Positions 27,908 through 36,953 of a stretch of 64,000 nt of DNA are shown in pieces. Below the pieces are notes generated by a model. The model made no database searches. It worked only from the letters and a program-made list of their open reading frames with translations, and was not told where the DNA came from. The DNA is from Cupriavidus laharis (GTDB taxonomy: Bacteria; Pseudomonadota; Gammaproteobacteria; Burkholderiales; Burkholderiaceae): positions 62,001-126,000 of the forward strand of contig NZ_CAJZAI010000009.1 of NCBI RefSeq assembly GCF_914271435.1. The letters run 5' to 3'. The position numbers were made by a program, and so were the translations under genes. Numbering within the stretch: the stretch's first letter is position 1; each line of letters opens with the position of its first letter.

Positions 27908-29311
27908 TCAGCCCCGGGAAGCGGCCTCGCGCAGGAAGGCCACGGCGCGGGGCTCGTTGGCATAGGCGGTATTGATGCGGATCCACGCAGAGGTCTCGCC
28001 GCCCGGCCGGAAGTAGTTGCCGGGTGCCAGCGTCACACCGAACTGCTCGCCCAGCGTGACCAGTTCGCGTGAATCGTCAATGCCGGGCGGGCGCGCCCAC
28101 AGGAAGTTGCCGCCCGCCGGCTCGCAGAATATTTCCCAGCCGCACGCCGCGAGCTGGCGCACCGCGTTGGCCGACGCCTCCCTCACGCGCAGGCGCAGCC
28201 GTTCCACGTACTTGCGATAGCCGCCGCGCTCCAGCAGCGCGGCGGTGACCGCTTCCGCGAAGTGCGAACCGGCCACGCTGGTCAGCACCTTCACATCGAC
28301 AAGATCCTTTACCAGCGCCTTGTCGGCGACCAGGTAGCCGATGCGCAGCGAGGCCGACACCGTCTTGGAAAACCCGCCGATGTAGATCACATGCTCGAGC
28401 TGGTCCAGCGTGGCCAGCCGGTCGGTGAAGTGTGTCTGGAAGTCCGAGAAGATGTCGTCCTCGACGAAGCGGAAGCCATGGCGGCGCGCCAGCTCCAGCA
28501 GCCGGAACGCGACCGGCGGCGCAAGGGTCGAGCCCGTCGGGTTCTGCAGCACGCTGTTCGTGAAGAACAGCTTGGGCTTGTGCTGGCGCAGCAGCGCTTC
28601 GGTGGCGTCGGGGTCGGGGCCGGACGGCGTGTGCGGCACGCCCACCAGCTGCACGCCATGCAGGCGCAGCAGGCCGAACAGGTTGTAGTAGCCGGGGTCT
28701 TCGACGAACACCGTATCGCCGGGCTTGAGCAGATGGCGCACCACGAGGTCCAGTGCCTGGCTGGCACCTGTGGTGATCAGCACCTGCGGCAGTTCCGCCG
28801 CGATGCCGAGCTGGCGCACGCGGTGCAGCACTTGCCGGCGCAGTTCGGGGTGGCCCAGCGGCGTGGCGTAGTGGATCACGCTGTCGATCTCGTTGCGAGA
28901 GACCGCGCGGATCGCCTGGGTCAGTCCCTCCACGTCGCGCCAGGTCTCGGGCACGAAGCCGCCGGCCAGCTTGAGCGTGCTGCTGGGGTGGTTGAACTGC
29001 TCGAGGATATGGTCGGACAGATCCTCCGCCAGGCTCGGGTCCGACCAGCCACGTGCCGAACGACTCGCCAGCGGGCTGTCTGCTACATAGAAGCCCGACC
29101 CCTGGCGCGAATCCAGCAGGCCTTGCGACACCAGCCGGTCATAGGCCTCGATCACCGGGAAGCGGCTGATGCCGTTGTCGGCCGCGAGTTGCCGGATCGA
29201 CGGCAGGCGCGCGCCCGGGCGCGACTCGCTCGAACAGATCCATGCCTTCACGCCTTCAATGATCTGCTCGGTCAGCGGAATGCCGGTGGCGGGGTCGAGA
29301 ATCAGCTTCAT
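27908..29311 (-). CDS. MocR-type regulator, second copy
   Basis: The 467-residue protein has a GntR winged helix at about 1-75 (PLTEQIIEGVKAW...LPSIRQLAADNGISRFPVIEAYDRL) and an aminotransferase-like PLP domain with TTGASQALDLVVRHLL and the lysine of IGGFSKTVSASLRIGYL. It is a paralogue of the MocR at 21722-23170, with a similar layout but clearly different sequence. Its promoter region (29312-29454) carries a 9-bp inverted repeat and direct ACTGT(T/A)CA repeats. Its target may be itself, the DUF2917 gene or the permease; the locus does not say which. Confidence 0.9.
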   Translation of the reverse strand: MKLILDPATGIPLTEQIIEGVKAWICSSESRPGARLPSIRQLAADNGISRFPVIEAYDRLVSQGLLDSRQGSGFYVADSPLASRSARGWSDPSLAEDLSDHILEQFNHPSSTLKLAGGFVPETWRDVEGLTQAIRAVSRNEIDSVIHYATPLGHPELRRQVLHRVRQLGIAAELPQVLITTGASQALDLVVRHLLKPGDTVFVEDPGYYNLFGLLRLHGVQLVGVPHTPSGPDPDATEALLRQHKPKLFFTNSVLQNPTGSTLAPPVAFRLLELARRHGFRFVEDDIFSDFQTHFTDRLATLDQLEHVIYIGGFSKTVSASLRIGYLVADKALVKDLVDVKVLTSVAGSHFAEAVTAALLERGGYRKYVERLRLRVREASANAVRQLAACGWEIFCEPAGGNFLWARPPGIDDSRELVTLGEQFGVTLAPGNYFRPGGETSAWIRINTAYANEPRAVAFLREAASRG

Positions 29312-29343
29312 GAGGCGGCGCGCAAACTGTCAGGGAAAACTGC

Positions 29344-29380
29344 TGAACAGTTCATCAAAAACTGTTCACAACTGTACATG
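29344..29380. promoter_or_regulatory. Candidate operator upstream of the second MocR gene
   Basis: TGAACAGTT (29344-29352) and AACTGTTCA (29360-29368) form a perfect 9-bp inverted repeat with a 7-nt spacer. ACTGTTCACA (29361-29370) and ACTGTACATG (29371-29380) are adjacent direct repeats, exactly 10 bp apart. The cluster lies 33-69 bp upstream of the MocR start codon, where an autoregulatory site would be expected. Confidence 0.6.
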
Positions 29381-29454
29381 GGATTGTAGCCACGGATGCG
29401 AATAATGGAAGCGTGGCGGAGATGGGTGCCGCCGGGCAGACAAGGAGTGGTGAC

Positions 29455-29796
29455 ATGCGTGAACTGAGGGTGTTTGAACTGGATGAGCCGGGGCAGCCGG
29501 TGAGCCTGCGCGCCGGCTACGGGCAAAGCGTGAAGGTGATGGAGGGCCGGCTGTGGGTCACGGTGGAAGGCAGCGTGGCCGATGTCTGGCTGCAGCCGGG
29601 CGAGGTGTTTGCCTTGGCCGAGGGCGAGCGTTTCTGGCTGTCGGGCGAGGGTGGGGCGGCCCGCTTCACGCTGGCTGCCGTGTCGGCGCCACTGTCATGG
29701 CGGCGACTGGGTGGATGGCTGCGGGCGCTGGCGCACCGCTGGGGCGAGTGGAAGACGGACGCGTTCGGGGAATGTCCGCGGCTGAGTGTGCGGTGA
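29455..29796 (+). CDS. DUF2917 domain-containing protein
   Basis: The 113-residue protein has the DUF2917 pattern: 'LRAGYGQSVKVMEGRLWVTVEG' followed by DVWLQPGEVFALAEGERFWLSGEG, a small cupin-like beta barrel. It has no signal peptide and no known function. An AAGGAG ribosome site lies at 29442-29447, which fixes the ATG at 29455. It is divergent from the second MocR gene and ends just before a hairpin shared with higA. Confidence 0.82.
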   Translation: MRELRVFELDEPGQPVSLRAGYGQSVKVMEGRLWVTVEGSVADVWLQPGEVFALAEGERFWLSGEGGAARFTLAAVSAPLSWRRLGGWLRALAHRWGEWKTDAFGECPRLSVR

Positions 29797-29814
29797 TGAC
29801 GCCGACCGGCATAG

Positions 29815-29839
29815 CGAAGGCCGCCCCGGGCGGCCTTCG
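29815..29839. terminator. Hairpin between convergent DUF2917 and higA genes
   Basis: A perfect 11-bp stem (29815-29825 with 29829-29839) and 3-nt loop lies between the two stop codons. It is short of T residues but fits a bidirectional terminator. Confidence 0.7.
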
Positions 29840-29842
29840 TCA

Positions 29843-30154
29843 CTATGTAGCTTGGCCTGCAACCGTGTGGCGCCGAATCTCCGCCAGCTTGGCGGCACCG
29901 ATCCTTTCCTTCGCCATCTCGGTGTCGTAGTAAGTCTGCAAGTTCATCCAGCTTTGCGCATCGGTGCCGAAGAAAGCCGCCAGGCGCACCGCCGTGTCCG
30001 CGGTGATCGCGCGTTCGCCTTTGACGATCTCGTTGATGCGACGTGGCGGTACGTCGATGGCCTTTGCCAGCGCGTACTGAGACAGGCCGAGCGGCTCAAG
30101 CCAATCTGCCTGGAGAATCTCGCCTGGGGTGGCAAGAGGTACTTCACGAGTCAT
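29843..30154 (-). CDS. higA: HigA family antitoxin
   Basis: The 103-residue XRE-family protein has 'PGEILQADWLEPLGLSQYALAKAIDVPPRRINEIVKGERAI' with the helix-turn-helix near residues 24-50, the signature of HigA/VapI addiction-module antitoxins. 'FFGTDAQSWMNLQTYYDTEMA' is the typical C-terminal part. It neutralises the upstream toxin and represses the operon. Gene order is toxin first, antitoxin second, with 19 bp between them, as usual for higBA. Confidence 0.93.
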   Translation of the reverse strand: MTREVPLATPGEILQADWLEPLGLSQYALAKAIDVPPRRINEIVKGERAITADTAVRLAAFFGTDAQSWMNLQTYYDTEMAKERIGAAKLAEIRRHTVAGQAT

Positions 30155-30173
30155 TGCCTGCTCCTAATGGTGC

Positions 30174-30458
30174 TTAGTGATAGTCGACGATCTCTACGTC
30201 GCTTGCGTAGCCATTGGCGAACCGGAAGCAGATGCGCCACTGATCGTTGATCCGTATGCTGAACTGGTCGGCGCGGTCCCCGCCGAGTGCTTCCAGGCGG
30301 TTGTTCGGGGGAACGCGCAGGAAGCTCAGGCTGTCCGCAGCATGGATTTGCTGCAGCTTGCGGATGGCGACCCGCTCGATATTTGCGAACCGGGCAACCC
30401 TGATGCCGGTGAAGAGCAAGGCCGTGTCCCGGCAACTGAACGACGTAATCATGGGCAT
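30174..30458 (-). CDS. higB: HigB (RelE/ParE superfamily) toxin
   Basis: The 94-residue protein matches HigB-type ribosome-dependent mRNA endonucleases. 'RKLQQIHAADSLSFLRVPPNNRLEALGGDRADQFSIRINDQWRICFRF' is the family core, with the basic and aromatic residues expected of the active site, and it ends DVEIVDYH. It starts at 30458 (MPMITSF); a second in-frame ATG lies two codons later. Two palindromes directly upstream are likely operators. Confidence 0.92.
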   Translation of the reverse strand: MPMITSFSCRDTALLFTGIRVARFANIERVAIRKLQQIHAADSLSFLRVPPNNRLEALGGDRADQFSIRINDQWRICFRFANGYASDVEIVDYH

Positions 30459-30460
30459 GA

Positions 30461-30493
30461 TAACGCATTGCGTTAATAACGCAAGACGTTATT
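30461..30493. promoter_or_regulatory. Tandem palindromic operators of higBA
   Basis: TAACGCA-T-TGCGTTA (30461-30475) is a perfect 7-bp palindrome. It abuts AATAACG-CAAGA-CGTTATT (30475-30493), a second perfect 7-bp inverted repeat. Both lie immediately upstream of the higB start codon and share the TAACG/CGTTA half-site, as expected for binding of HigA or the HigBA complex. Confidence 0.8.
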
Positions 30494-30687
30494 AAGCGTG
30501 CGTGGTGATGTGATTGGTCCGTGGCACGCTAGCGGATTGAGGTTACGGAAACGTCAACGCCATATAATCGACTGGCCCCCGTCGTGCCAGCCGGGGACCA
30601 CGCCCGCATGCACGGCCCAGCCGACACCAGATCGGCGCACAAGGCCGGCAAGCGGCCGCCAGCCCATACCAGCGAGCGGTGGAGACA

Positions 30688-33600
30688 ATGACCGACCTTT
30701 CCGATGTGCGCGATGTCCGTCGCGACGCGCCTCAGGCCCCGGCGCGCGGCCCCGTCAACAAGGTGCGTTTCGTCACGGCGGCTTCGCTGTTCGACGGCCA
30801 CGACGCCTCGATCAACATCATGCGGCGCATCCTGCAGTCCCAGGGCTGCGAGGTGATCCACCTTGGCCACAACCGCTCAGTCAACGAGGTGGTGACCGCC
30901 GCGCTGCAGGAAGACGCGCAGGGCATTGCCATTTCCAGCTACCAGGGCGGGCATGTCGAGTACTTCAAGTACATGGTCGATCTGCTGCGCGAGAAGGGAG
31001 GCGAGCACATTCAGGTCTTCGGCGGCGGCGGCGGCGTGATCGTGCCGGACGAGATCCGCGAGCTGCAGGCCTACGGCGTCGCTCGCATCTTCAGCCCGGA
31101 GGACGGCCAGCGCATGGGCCTGGCCGGCATGATTGCCGACATGGTGCAGCGCTGCGATATCGACCTGAGCCGCTATGCACCGACGATGCTCGACACCGTG
31201 ACTGCTGGCGATCGCCGCGCGCTGGCGCAACTCATTACCGCGCTGGAGAACGGCAAGGCCGATCCGGGGCTGGTGGCGGACCTGCATGCGCAGGCTGGCA
31301 AGGCCAGGGTGGCCGTGCTCGGCATCACCGGTACCGGCGGCGCCGGCAAGTCGTCGCTGACCGACGAACTGATCCGCCGCATCCGCCTGGACCAGCAGGA
31401 CACGCTGCGCATCGCGGTGATCTCGATCGACCCGTCGCGGCGCAAGTCCGGCGGCGCGCTGCTGGGCGACCGCATCCGCATGAATGCGATCAACCACCCG
31501 AACATCTTCATGCGCTCGCTGGCCACGCGCGAGGCAGGCAGCGAGATCTCGCAGGCGCTGCCCGATGTCATCGCTGCGTGCAAGGTGGCCGGGTTCGACC
31601 TGGTGGTGGTGGAGACTTCCGGCATCGGCCAGGGCGATGCCGCCATCGTGCCGCACGTGGACCTGTCGCTCTATGTGATGACGCCCGAATTCGGCGCCGC
31701 GAGCCAGCTCGAGAAGATCGACATGCTCGACTTCGCCGACTTCGTCGCGATCAATAAGTTCGATCGTAAGGGCGCGCAGGATGCCTGGCGCGACGTGGCC
31801 AAGCAGGTGCAACGTAACCGCGAGCAATGGCATGGCAAGCCCGAGGACATGCCCGTGTACGGCACGCAGGCTTCGCGCTTCAACGATGACGGCGTGACCA
31901 TGCTGTACCAGGGCCTGCGCGAGGCGCTGGCCGCGAAGGGACTGAGGCTGCAAGCGGGCACGCTGCCGGCGCTGACCGGCCGCATTTCCACGGGGCAGAA
32001 CGTCATCGTGCCGCCGCAGCGCAGCCGCTACCTCGCGGAGCTGGCCGATACGCTGCGCGGCTACCATCAGCGCGTGGCGGAACAGAGCCGCATCGCGCGC
32101 GAGCGCCAGCAGTTGCGCGCGTGCAGCCGCATGCTCGCGCAAGCGCAGGGCGAGGGCGTGGCTGCGCTGGACAACCTCGCCGCGGAGCGCGACGCCGCGC
32201 TCGGCGCGCTGGAGCGCAAGCTGCTGGCCATGTGGCCGCAGATGCAGCAGGCCTATAGCGGCGACGACTATGTGGTGAAGATCCGCGACAAGGAACTGCG
32301 CACGCGGCTGGTGACCACCACGCTGTCCGGCACCAAGGTGCACAAGGTGGTGCTGCCGCGTTTCGAGGACGATGGCGAGATCCTGAAGTGGCTGATGCGC
32401 GAGAACGTGCCCGGCAGCTTCCCTTACACCGCCGGCGTGTTCGCGTTCAAGCGCGAGAACGAAGACCCGACCCGCATGTTTGCCGGCGAGGGCGATGCCT
32501 TCCGCACCAACCGGCGCTTCAAGCTGGTATCGGAGGGCATGGAGGCCAAGCGCCTGTCCACGGCGTTCGATTCGGTCACGCTGTATGGCGAAGACCCGCA
32601 CCTGCGACCGGATATCTACGGCAAGGTCGGCAATTCCGGCGTATCGATCGCCACGCTCGACGACATGAAGGTGCTGTACGACGGCTTCGACCTGACCAGC
32701 CCGAGCACCTCGGTATCGATGACCATCAACGGCCCGGCGCCGACCATCCTGGCGATGTTCATGAACACCGCCATCGACCAGCAGCTCGACAAGTTCCGCG
32801 CGGACAACGGCCGCGAGCCGACCGCCGATGAAGAGGCGAAGGTCCGCACGTGGGTGCTGCAGAACGTGCGCGGCACGGTGCAGGCCGATATCCTCAAGGA
32901 AGACCAGGGCCAGAACACCTGCATCTTCTCGACCGAGTTCTCGCTCAAGGTGATGGGCGACATCGCCGAGTACTTCGTGCATCACCAGGTGCGCAACTTC
33001 TACTCGGTGTCGATCTCGGGCTACCACATCGCCGAGGCCGGCGCGAACCCGATCTCGCAGCTCGCCTTCACGCTCGCCAACGGCTTCACCTACGTGGAGG
33101 CGTACCTCGCGCGCGGCATGCATATCGACGATTTCGCGCCCAACCTGTCGTTCTTCTTCTCGAACGGCATGGACCCGGAGTACAGCGTGCTGGGCCGCGT
33201 CGCGCGCCGCATCTGGGCGGTGACGATGCGCGACAAGTACGGCGCCAACGAGCGCAGCCAGAAGCTCAAGTACCACATCCAGACCTCGGGCCGTTCGCTG
33301 CACGCGCAGGAGATCGACTTCAACGATGTCCGCACCACGCTGCAGGCGCTGATCGCGATCTACGACAACTGCAACTCGCTCCACACCAATGCGTACGACG
33401 AAGCCATCACCACGCCTACCGGCGAATCGGTGCGCCGCGCGCTGGCGATCCAGCTGATCATCAACCGCGAATGGGGTGTGGCCAAATGCGAGAACCCCAA
33501 CCAGGGCAGTTTCCTGATCGAGGAACTGACCGACCTGGTGGAAGAAGCCGTGCTGCAGGAGTTCGAGCGCATCGCCGAGCGCGGCGGCGTGCTTGGCGCG

Positions 33601-33969
33601 ATGGAAACCGGCTACCAGCGCGGCAAGATCCAGGAGGAGTCGCTGTACTACGAGCAGCGCAAGCACGACGGCACGCTGCCGATCATCGGCGTGAACACGT
33701 TCCGCAATCCGGAAGGCGACCCGATTCCACGAAAGCTGGAACTGGCGCGCTCCAGCGAAGCCGAGAAGCAGAGCCAGCTCGACCGCCTGGCCGCGTTCCA
33801 GCAGGCGCATGCGGACGAGGCGCCCGCCATGCTGCAGCGGCTGCGCCAGGCCGTGATCGACAACGAGAACGTGTTCGCGGTGCTGATGGACGCGGTGCGC
33901 GTGTGCTCCCTCGGGCAGATTACGCACGCGCTGTTCGAGGTGGGGGGCCAGTACCGCCGCAATATGTGA
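30688..33969 (+). CDS. icmF: Fused isobutyryl-CoA mutase IcmF
   Basis: The 1093-residue adenosylcobalamin enzyme interconverts isobutyryl-CoA and n-butyryl-CoA. It is a natural fusion. The N-terminal B12-binding domain (about 25-160) has [10 protein letters not shown] with the cobalt-ligand histidine near residue 38 and the GGGGGVI loop. A MeaB-like G-protein chaperone domain has Walker A GTGGAGKS (about 215-222) and NKFD (near 355). The C-terminal TIM-barrel mutase domain runs from about 530. Cupriavidus metallidurans IcmF has this architecture. The ATG at 30688 has GGAGA upstream; a GTG three codons earlier is the alternative. Confidence 0.95.
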   Translation: MTDLSDVRDVRRDAPQAPARGPVNKVRFVTAASLFDGHDASINIMRRILQSQGCEVIHLGHNRSVNEVVTAALQEDAQGIAISSYQGGHVEYFKYMVDLLREKGGEHIQVFGGGGGVIVPDEIRELQAYGVARIFSPEDGQRMGLAGMIADMVQRCDIDLSRYAPTMLDTVTAGDRRALAQLITALENGKADPGLVADLHAQAGKARVAVLGITGTGGAGKSSLTDELIRRIRLDQQDTLRIAVISIDPSRRKSGGALLGDRIRMNAINHPNIFMRSLATREAGSEISQALPDVIAACKVAGFDLVVVETSGIGQGDAAIVPHVDLSLYVMTPEFGAASQLEKIDMLDFADFVAINKFDRKGAQDAWRDVAKQVQRNREQWHGKPEDMPVYGTQASRFNDDGVTMLYQGLREALAAKGLRLQAGTLPALTGRISTGQNVIVPPQRSRYLAELADTLRGYHQRVAEQSRIARERQQLRACSRMLAQAQGEGVAALDNLAAERDAALGALERKLLAMWPQMQQAYSGDDYVVKIRDKELRTRLVTTTLSGTKVHKVVLPRFEDDGEILKWLMRENVPGSFPYTAGVFAFKRENEDPTRMFAGEGDAFRTNRRFKLVSEGMEAKRLSTAFDSVTLYGEDPHLRPDIYGKVGNSGVSIATLDDMKVLYDGFDLTSPSTSVSMTINGPAPTILAMFMNTAIDQQLDKFRADNGREPTADEEAKVRTWVLQNVRGTVQADILKEDQGQNTCIFSTEFSLKVMGDIAEYFVHHQVRNFYSVSISGYHIAEAGANPISQLAFTLANGFTYVEAYLARGMHIDDFAPNLSFFFSNGMDPEYSVLGRVARRIWAVTMRDKYGANERSQKLKYHIQTSGRSLHAQEIDFNDVRTTLQALIAIYDNCNSLHTNAYDEAITTPTGESVRRALAIQLIINREWGVAKCENPNQGSFLIEELTDLVEEAVLQEFERIAERGGVLGAMETGYQRGKIQEESLYYEQRKHDGTLPIIGVNTFRNPEGDPIPRKLELARSSEAEKQSQLDRLAAFQQAHADEAPAMLQRLRQAVIDNENVFAVLMDAVRVCSLGQITHALFEVGGQYRRNM

Positions 33970-34092
33970 AACAAGAGACAGGAAACCGGGCCTGAAATCG
34001 GGCGGCGGCGGGTGGCTGTCACGGCCACGGCGGCCCCCGTGCGTTAAACTCGAAGGCTCCGCCGGACTCCGGAACGACCGCCGCAACCGATC

Positions 34093-34530
34093 ATGAACAG
34101 CCAGTACGACACGAACAACGTTTTTGCGAAGATCCTGCGTGGCGAAATGCCGTGCATCAAGGTCTATGAGGACGACGACACCATCGCCTTCATGGACATC
34201 ATGCCGCAATCCGACGGCCATACCCTTGTAGTGCCCAAGGAAGCCGCGGTCAACCTGTTCGACCTGTCGGAGGCCGGCGCCCAGGCCGCCATCCGCGCCA
34301 CCCAGCGCGTGGCGCGCGCGGTGCGCCAGGCCTTCCGGCCGGACGGGATTTCCATCGGCCAGTTCAACGGCGCCGCGGCCGGCCAGACCGTGCCGCACGT
34401 GCATTTCCATATCGTGCCGCGCTATGCCGACCAGACGCTGCGCGGCCATGCACGCGACATGCAGGACCCGGACCTGCTCAAGGGCCACGCCGAGCGCATC
34501 ATCGCTGCGCTGCGCGAGCAGGCTGAATGA
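34093..34530 (+). CDS. HIT family nucleotide-binding protein
   Basis: The 145-residue protein has the histidine triad HVHFHIV with H102, H104 and H106, and the N-terminal FAKILRGEMPCIKVYEDD of the Hint branch. Such proteins hydrolyse AMP-linked phosphoramidates or acyl-adenylates. It follows icmF by about 120 bp and precedes a 3-hydroxyacyl-CoA dehydrogenase by 46 bp. The position among CoA-ester genes may reflect clearance of acyl-AMP by-products, but this is speculative. Confidence 0.92.
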   Translation: MNSQYDTNNVFAKILRGEMPCIKVYEDDDTIAFMDIMPQSDGHTLVVPKEAAVNLFDLSEAGAQAAIRATQRVARAVRQAFRPDGISIGQFNGAAAGQTVPHVHFHIVPRYADQTLRGHARDMQDPDLLKGHAERIIAALREQAE

Positions 34531-34576
34531 GCGGCCACGGACAACGAATACCTAACCAGAAACGAGGAAGAAAGAG

Positions 34577-35431
34577 ATGGCAATCAGGACAGTGGGCATC
34601 GTCGGTGCCGGCACCATGGGCAATGGCATCGCACAGGCCTGCGCGGTAGTCGGCCTGGACGTGGTGATGGTGGACATCAGCGACGCAGCGGTGCAGAAGG
34701 GCATCGCCACCGTCGCCGGCAGCCTGGACCGCCTGATCAAGAAGGACAAGATCAGCGAAGCCGACAAGGCCGCCGCGCTCGCGCGCATCCACGGCTCCAC
34801 CGCATATGAGGACCTGAAGAAGACCGACATCGTGATCGAGGCCGCCACCGAGAACTATGACCTGAAGGTCAAGATTCTCAAGCAGATCGACGGCATCGTT
34901 GGCGAGAACGTGATCATCGCTTCGAACACCTCGTCGATCTCGATCACCAAGCTGGCCGCCGTGACCAGCCGCGCCGACCGCTTCATCGGCATGCACTTCT
35001 TCAATCCGGTGCCGGTGATGGCCCTGGTGGAACTGATCCGCGGCCTGCAGACCAGCGACGCCGCCCACGCCGACGTCGAGGCGCTGGCCAAGGAACTGGG
35101 CAAGTACCCGATCACCGTGAAGAACAGCCCGGGCTTCGTGGTCAACCGCATCCTGTGCCCGATGATCAACGAGGCCTTCTGCGTGCTGGGCGAAGGCCTG
35201 GCGTCGCCGGAAGAAATCGATGAAGGCATGAAGCTCGGCTGCAATCACCCGATCGGGCCGCTGGCGCTGGCCGACATGATCGGCCTGGACACCATGCTGG
35301 CCGTGATGGAAGTGCTGTACACGGAATTTGCCGATCCGAAATACCGCCCGGCCATGCTGATGCGCGAGATGGTGGCTGCTGGTTACCTGGGCCGCAAGAC
35401 TGGTCGTGGGGTGTACGTCTACAGCAAGTAA
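34577..35431 (+). CDS. 3-hydroxybutyryl-CoA dehydrogenase
   Basis: The 284-residue enzyme oxidises 3-hydroxyacyl-CoA, probably (S)-3-hydroxybutyryl-CoA, with NAD(P). It has the N-terminal dinucleotide motif VGIVGAGTMGNGIAQ (about residues 5-19), the catalytic histidine in 'FIGMHFFNPVPVMALVEL', NSPGFVVNRIL, and the C-terminal 'LGCNHPIGPLALADMIGLD'. An AACGAGGAAG-type site lies upstream of the ATG. A strong intrinsic terminator follows at 35485-35516, so this ends the icmF-HIT-dehydrogenase transcript. Confidence 0.93.
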   Translation: MAIRTVGIVGAGTMGNGIAQACAVVGLDVVMVDISDAAVQKGIATVAGSLDRLIKKDKISEADKAAALARIHGSTAYEDLKKTDIVIEAATENYDLKVKILKQIDGIVGENVIIASNTSSISITKLAAVTSRADRFIGMHFFNPVPVMALVELIRGLQTSDAAHADVEALAKELGKYPITVKNSPGFVVNRILCPMINEAFCVLGEGLASPEEIDEGMKLGCNHPIGPLALADMIGLDTMLAVMEVLYTEFADPKYRPAMLMREMVAAGYLGRKTGRGVYVYSK

Positions 35432-35484
35432 TTCTTACGGCTCACGCGCGTTGCTGTGACGCAACGCTCCATGTGCAGTAATCG

Positions 35485-35516
35485 CCGGCCGCCATTCAGG
35501 CGGCCGGTTTGTTTTT
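35485..35516 (+). terminator. Intrinsic terminator after the 3-hydroxybutyryl-CoA dehydrogenase gene
   Basis: A perfect 9-bp GC stem (35485-35493 with 35499-35507) and a 5-nt loop are followed by TTTGTTTTT, a classic Rho-independent terminator. Confidence 0.93.
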
Positions 35517-35651
35517 GACGTGAATTCGGGCCCCGGCGGCGCGGCGCGAAAGCCGCTTACACGGATTCATATGCAGAAACAATTCCCCGTCACCCGTTAC
35601 GCGACTGCCGCGTTAGAGTGAATCATGGATTCAAGACTAAAGAGGAATGAG

Positions 35652-36026
35652 ATGATCCGCCCCGTTTTTGCTGCCCTTACGCTTGGCGCGCTGTCGCTGG
35701 CGGCAGCCAGCCCGGCCATGGCCCGGGTCGATGTCGGCGTCAGTATTGGGGTGCCCGCGCCGGTCTATGTAGCACCGGCCCCGGCCCCCGTCTACGTGGC
35801 GCCACCGCCACCGGTTTATGTGGCGCCACCGCCGCCCGTCGTCTACGGTCCCCCGCCTGTGGCCTACGGTCCGGCGCCGGTCGTGGTCGCGCCCGCCATG
35901 GTGATCGGCTGGCACGGCGACCGCTACTGGGACGGCCGGCGCTGGTGGGGCCGCAACGAATGGTATGGCCACGGCCGTGGCCATGGCTATGGTCATGGCC
36001 ATGGCCGCCACCATCACGACGATTGA
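35652..36026 (+). CDS. Proline/tyrosine-repeat exported protein with His-Gly tail
   Basis: The 124-residue protein has a signal peptide (about 1-25, ending PAMA). Residues 26-85 contain repeats of the type (A/P)PVYVAPPPP. A short WHGDRYWDGRRWWGRNEWY segment follows, and the tail consists of GHG/HGRG repeats ending in HHHDD. Similar short 'PPVYVAPPP' secreted proteins are common in Burkholderiales and have no known function. The tail could bind metal (inference). AGAGGA at 35641-35646 supports the ATG at 35652. Confidence 0.85.
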   Translation: MIRPVFAALTLGALSLAAASPAMARVDVGVSIGVPAPVYVAPAPAPVYVAPPPPVYVAPPPPVVYGPPPVAYGPAPVVVAPAMVIGWHGDRYWDGRRWWGRNEWYGHGRGHGYGHGHGRHHHDD

Positions 36027-36106
36027 TGTCCGCGTAATCGGCGGGACAGCCTTTGGTGCCGTTTCAGCTATAACTCTCAATGCGGAACTCACCACCGGAG
36101 ACGGCA

Positions 36107-36262
36107 ATGCAAAGAACCTGTCTGGCTGTCCTGCTCCTGACCCTGTCGCTCGCTGGCTGCGTTTCTGTCAGCAGCAGCGACCCCAATCCTCCCGCCAACA
36201 ACGCGGCGGCGAGACCGTCGTCAGGTACCACGGTCACGTGTCCGCAGGCGCCGTGCTACTAG
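36107..36262 (+). CDS. Small lipoprotein, unknown function
   Basis: The 51-residue protein starts with a signal peptide and lipobox LSLAGC (cysteine near residue 18). A Ser/Pro/Asn-rich linker follows, and the tail has two further cysteines (TCPQAPCY). GGAG at 36096-36099 supports the ATG at 36107. It lies 80 bp after the His-tailed exported protein. Nothing else is recognised. Confidence 0.7.
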   Translation: MQRTCLAVLLLTLSLAGCVSVSSSDPNPPANNAAARPSSGTTVTCPQAPCY

Positions 36263-36276
36263 TCATCCGGCAGCGT

Positions 36277-36951
36277 TCAGGGCGCCCGCCCCGAAGCTGA
36301 CTGCTCCACGGCGATCCGCCTCACCTGCACCATGACGTCCTCCGCAAACGCCGCGATCGGTGCCAGCGGCAGCCCGGCGTGGCGCAACGCGTCGGCCGTC
36401 CACGTATTGCACGTGTAGAGCAGGCTATAGGCGGCCGTTGCCGACAGGTAAGCGCCGCCTTCATAGGGGCCGGCGCCAAGCGATATGGCGCTGCCGTCCG
36501 CATTCCTTTGCACGGCATTGCGCAAATAGGCCCGCAATCCTTCAAGCCCGGCCTTGCCGACTGCCAGGCGGACCACATGCTCGGTTCCAAATGCATCGGC
36601 TGGCGGCGCGCGCAGCGCTGTCATCAGCACGACGCCGCGCCCTGGCACCAGCGCCAGCAACATGGTTCCGATCCCATGATTGCGCCGGACCACGTAGGAC
36701 CGGTCGCCGAAGCTGAAGCAGAGATAGCGCACATCCTCGAATCCGCTGGCGAGGCTGCGCACGCCCGGGTCCGCGTCCTCGCTGCGCAGGCAGATATCGG
36801 TGTGCCAGTCGCGCGCCACCACGTCGATCATGGCGGCAGCCGGAACGGCCGGTGTGGTGGATGGCGCCGGCGGCAGCGGCGCGCACGAGGCGGCTCCCAA
36901 TGCGGCTGCGCAGCTCAGCAGGCGGCAGGCAAGAGGGAAGGCACGGCGCAC
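36277..36951 (-). CDS. DUF2459 family lipoprotein
   Basis: The 224-residue protein has a signal peptide with a lipobox-like AASC near residue 23. It matches DUF2459 (TIGR02117): 'VVARDWHTDICL', 'RYLCFSFGDRSYVV', and 'YSLLYTCNTWTADALRHAGLPL'. The WHTD histidine and the CNTWTA cysteine are the conserved positions of a possible papain-like site. Function is unknown, although family genes occur near urease and polyhydroxyalkanoate loci in other genomes. It starts 2 bp after the DUF3293 stop, so the two are cotranscribed. Confidence 0.85.
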   Translation of the reverse strand: MRRAFPLACRLLSCAAALGAASCAPLPPAPSTTPAVPAAAMIDVVARDWHTDICLRSEDADPGVRSLASGFEDVRYLCFSFGDRSYVVRRNHGIGTMLLALVPGRGVVLMTALRAPPADAFGTEHVVRLAVGKAGLEGLRAYLRNAVQRNADGSAISLGAGPYEGGAYLSATAAYSLLYTCNTWTADALRHAGLPLAPIAAFAEDVMVQVRRIAVEQSASGRAP

Positions 36952-36953
36952 GT

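Noticed and set aside
30496..30687. Cobalamin riboswitch before icmF
   Set aside because: No B12-box-like conserved sequence could be seen in this 190-bp region.
30877..34488. A 1203-codon open frame antisense to icmF
   Set aside because: It lies wholly opposite a well-recognised gene. Its composition (His, Arg, Ala, Val-rich) is what the complement of GC-rich codons gives, and it has no known motifs.
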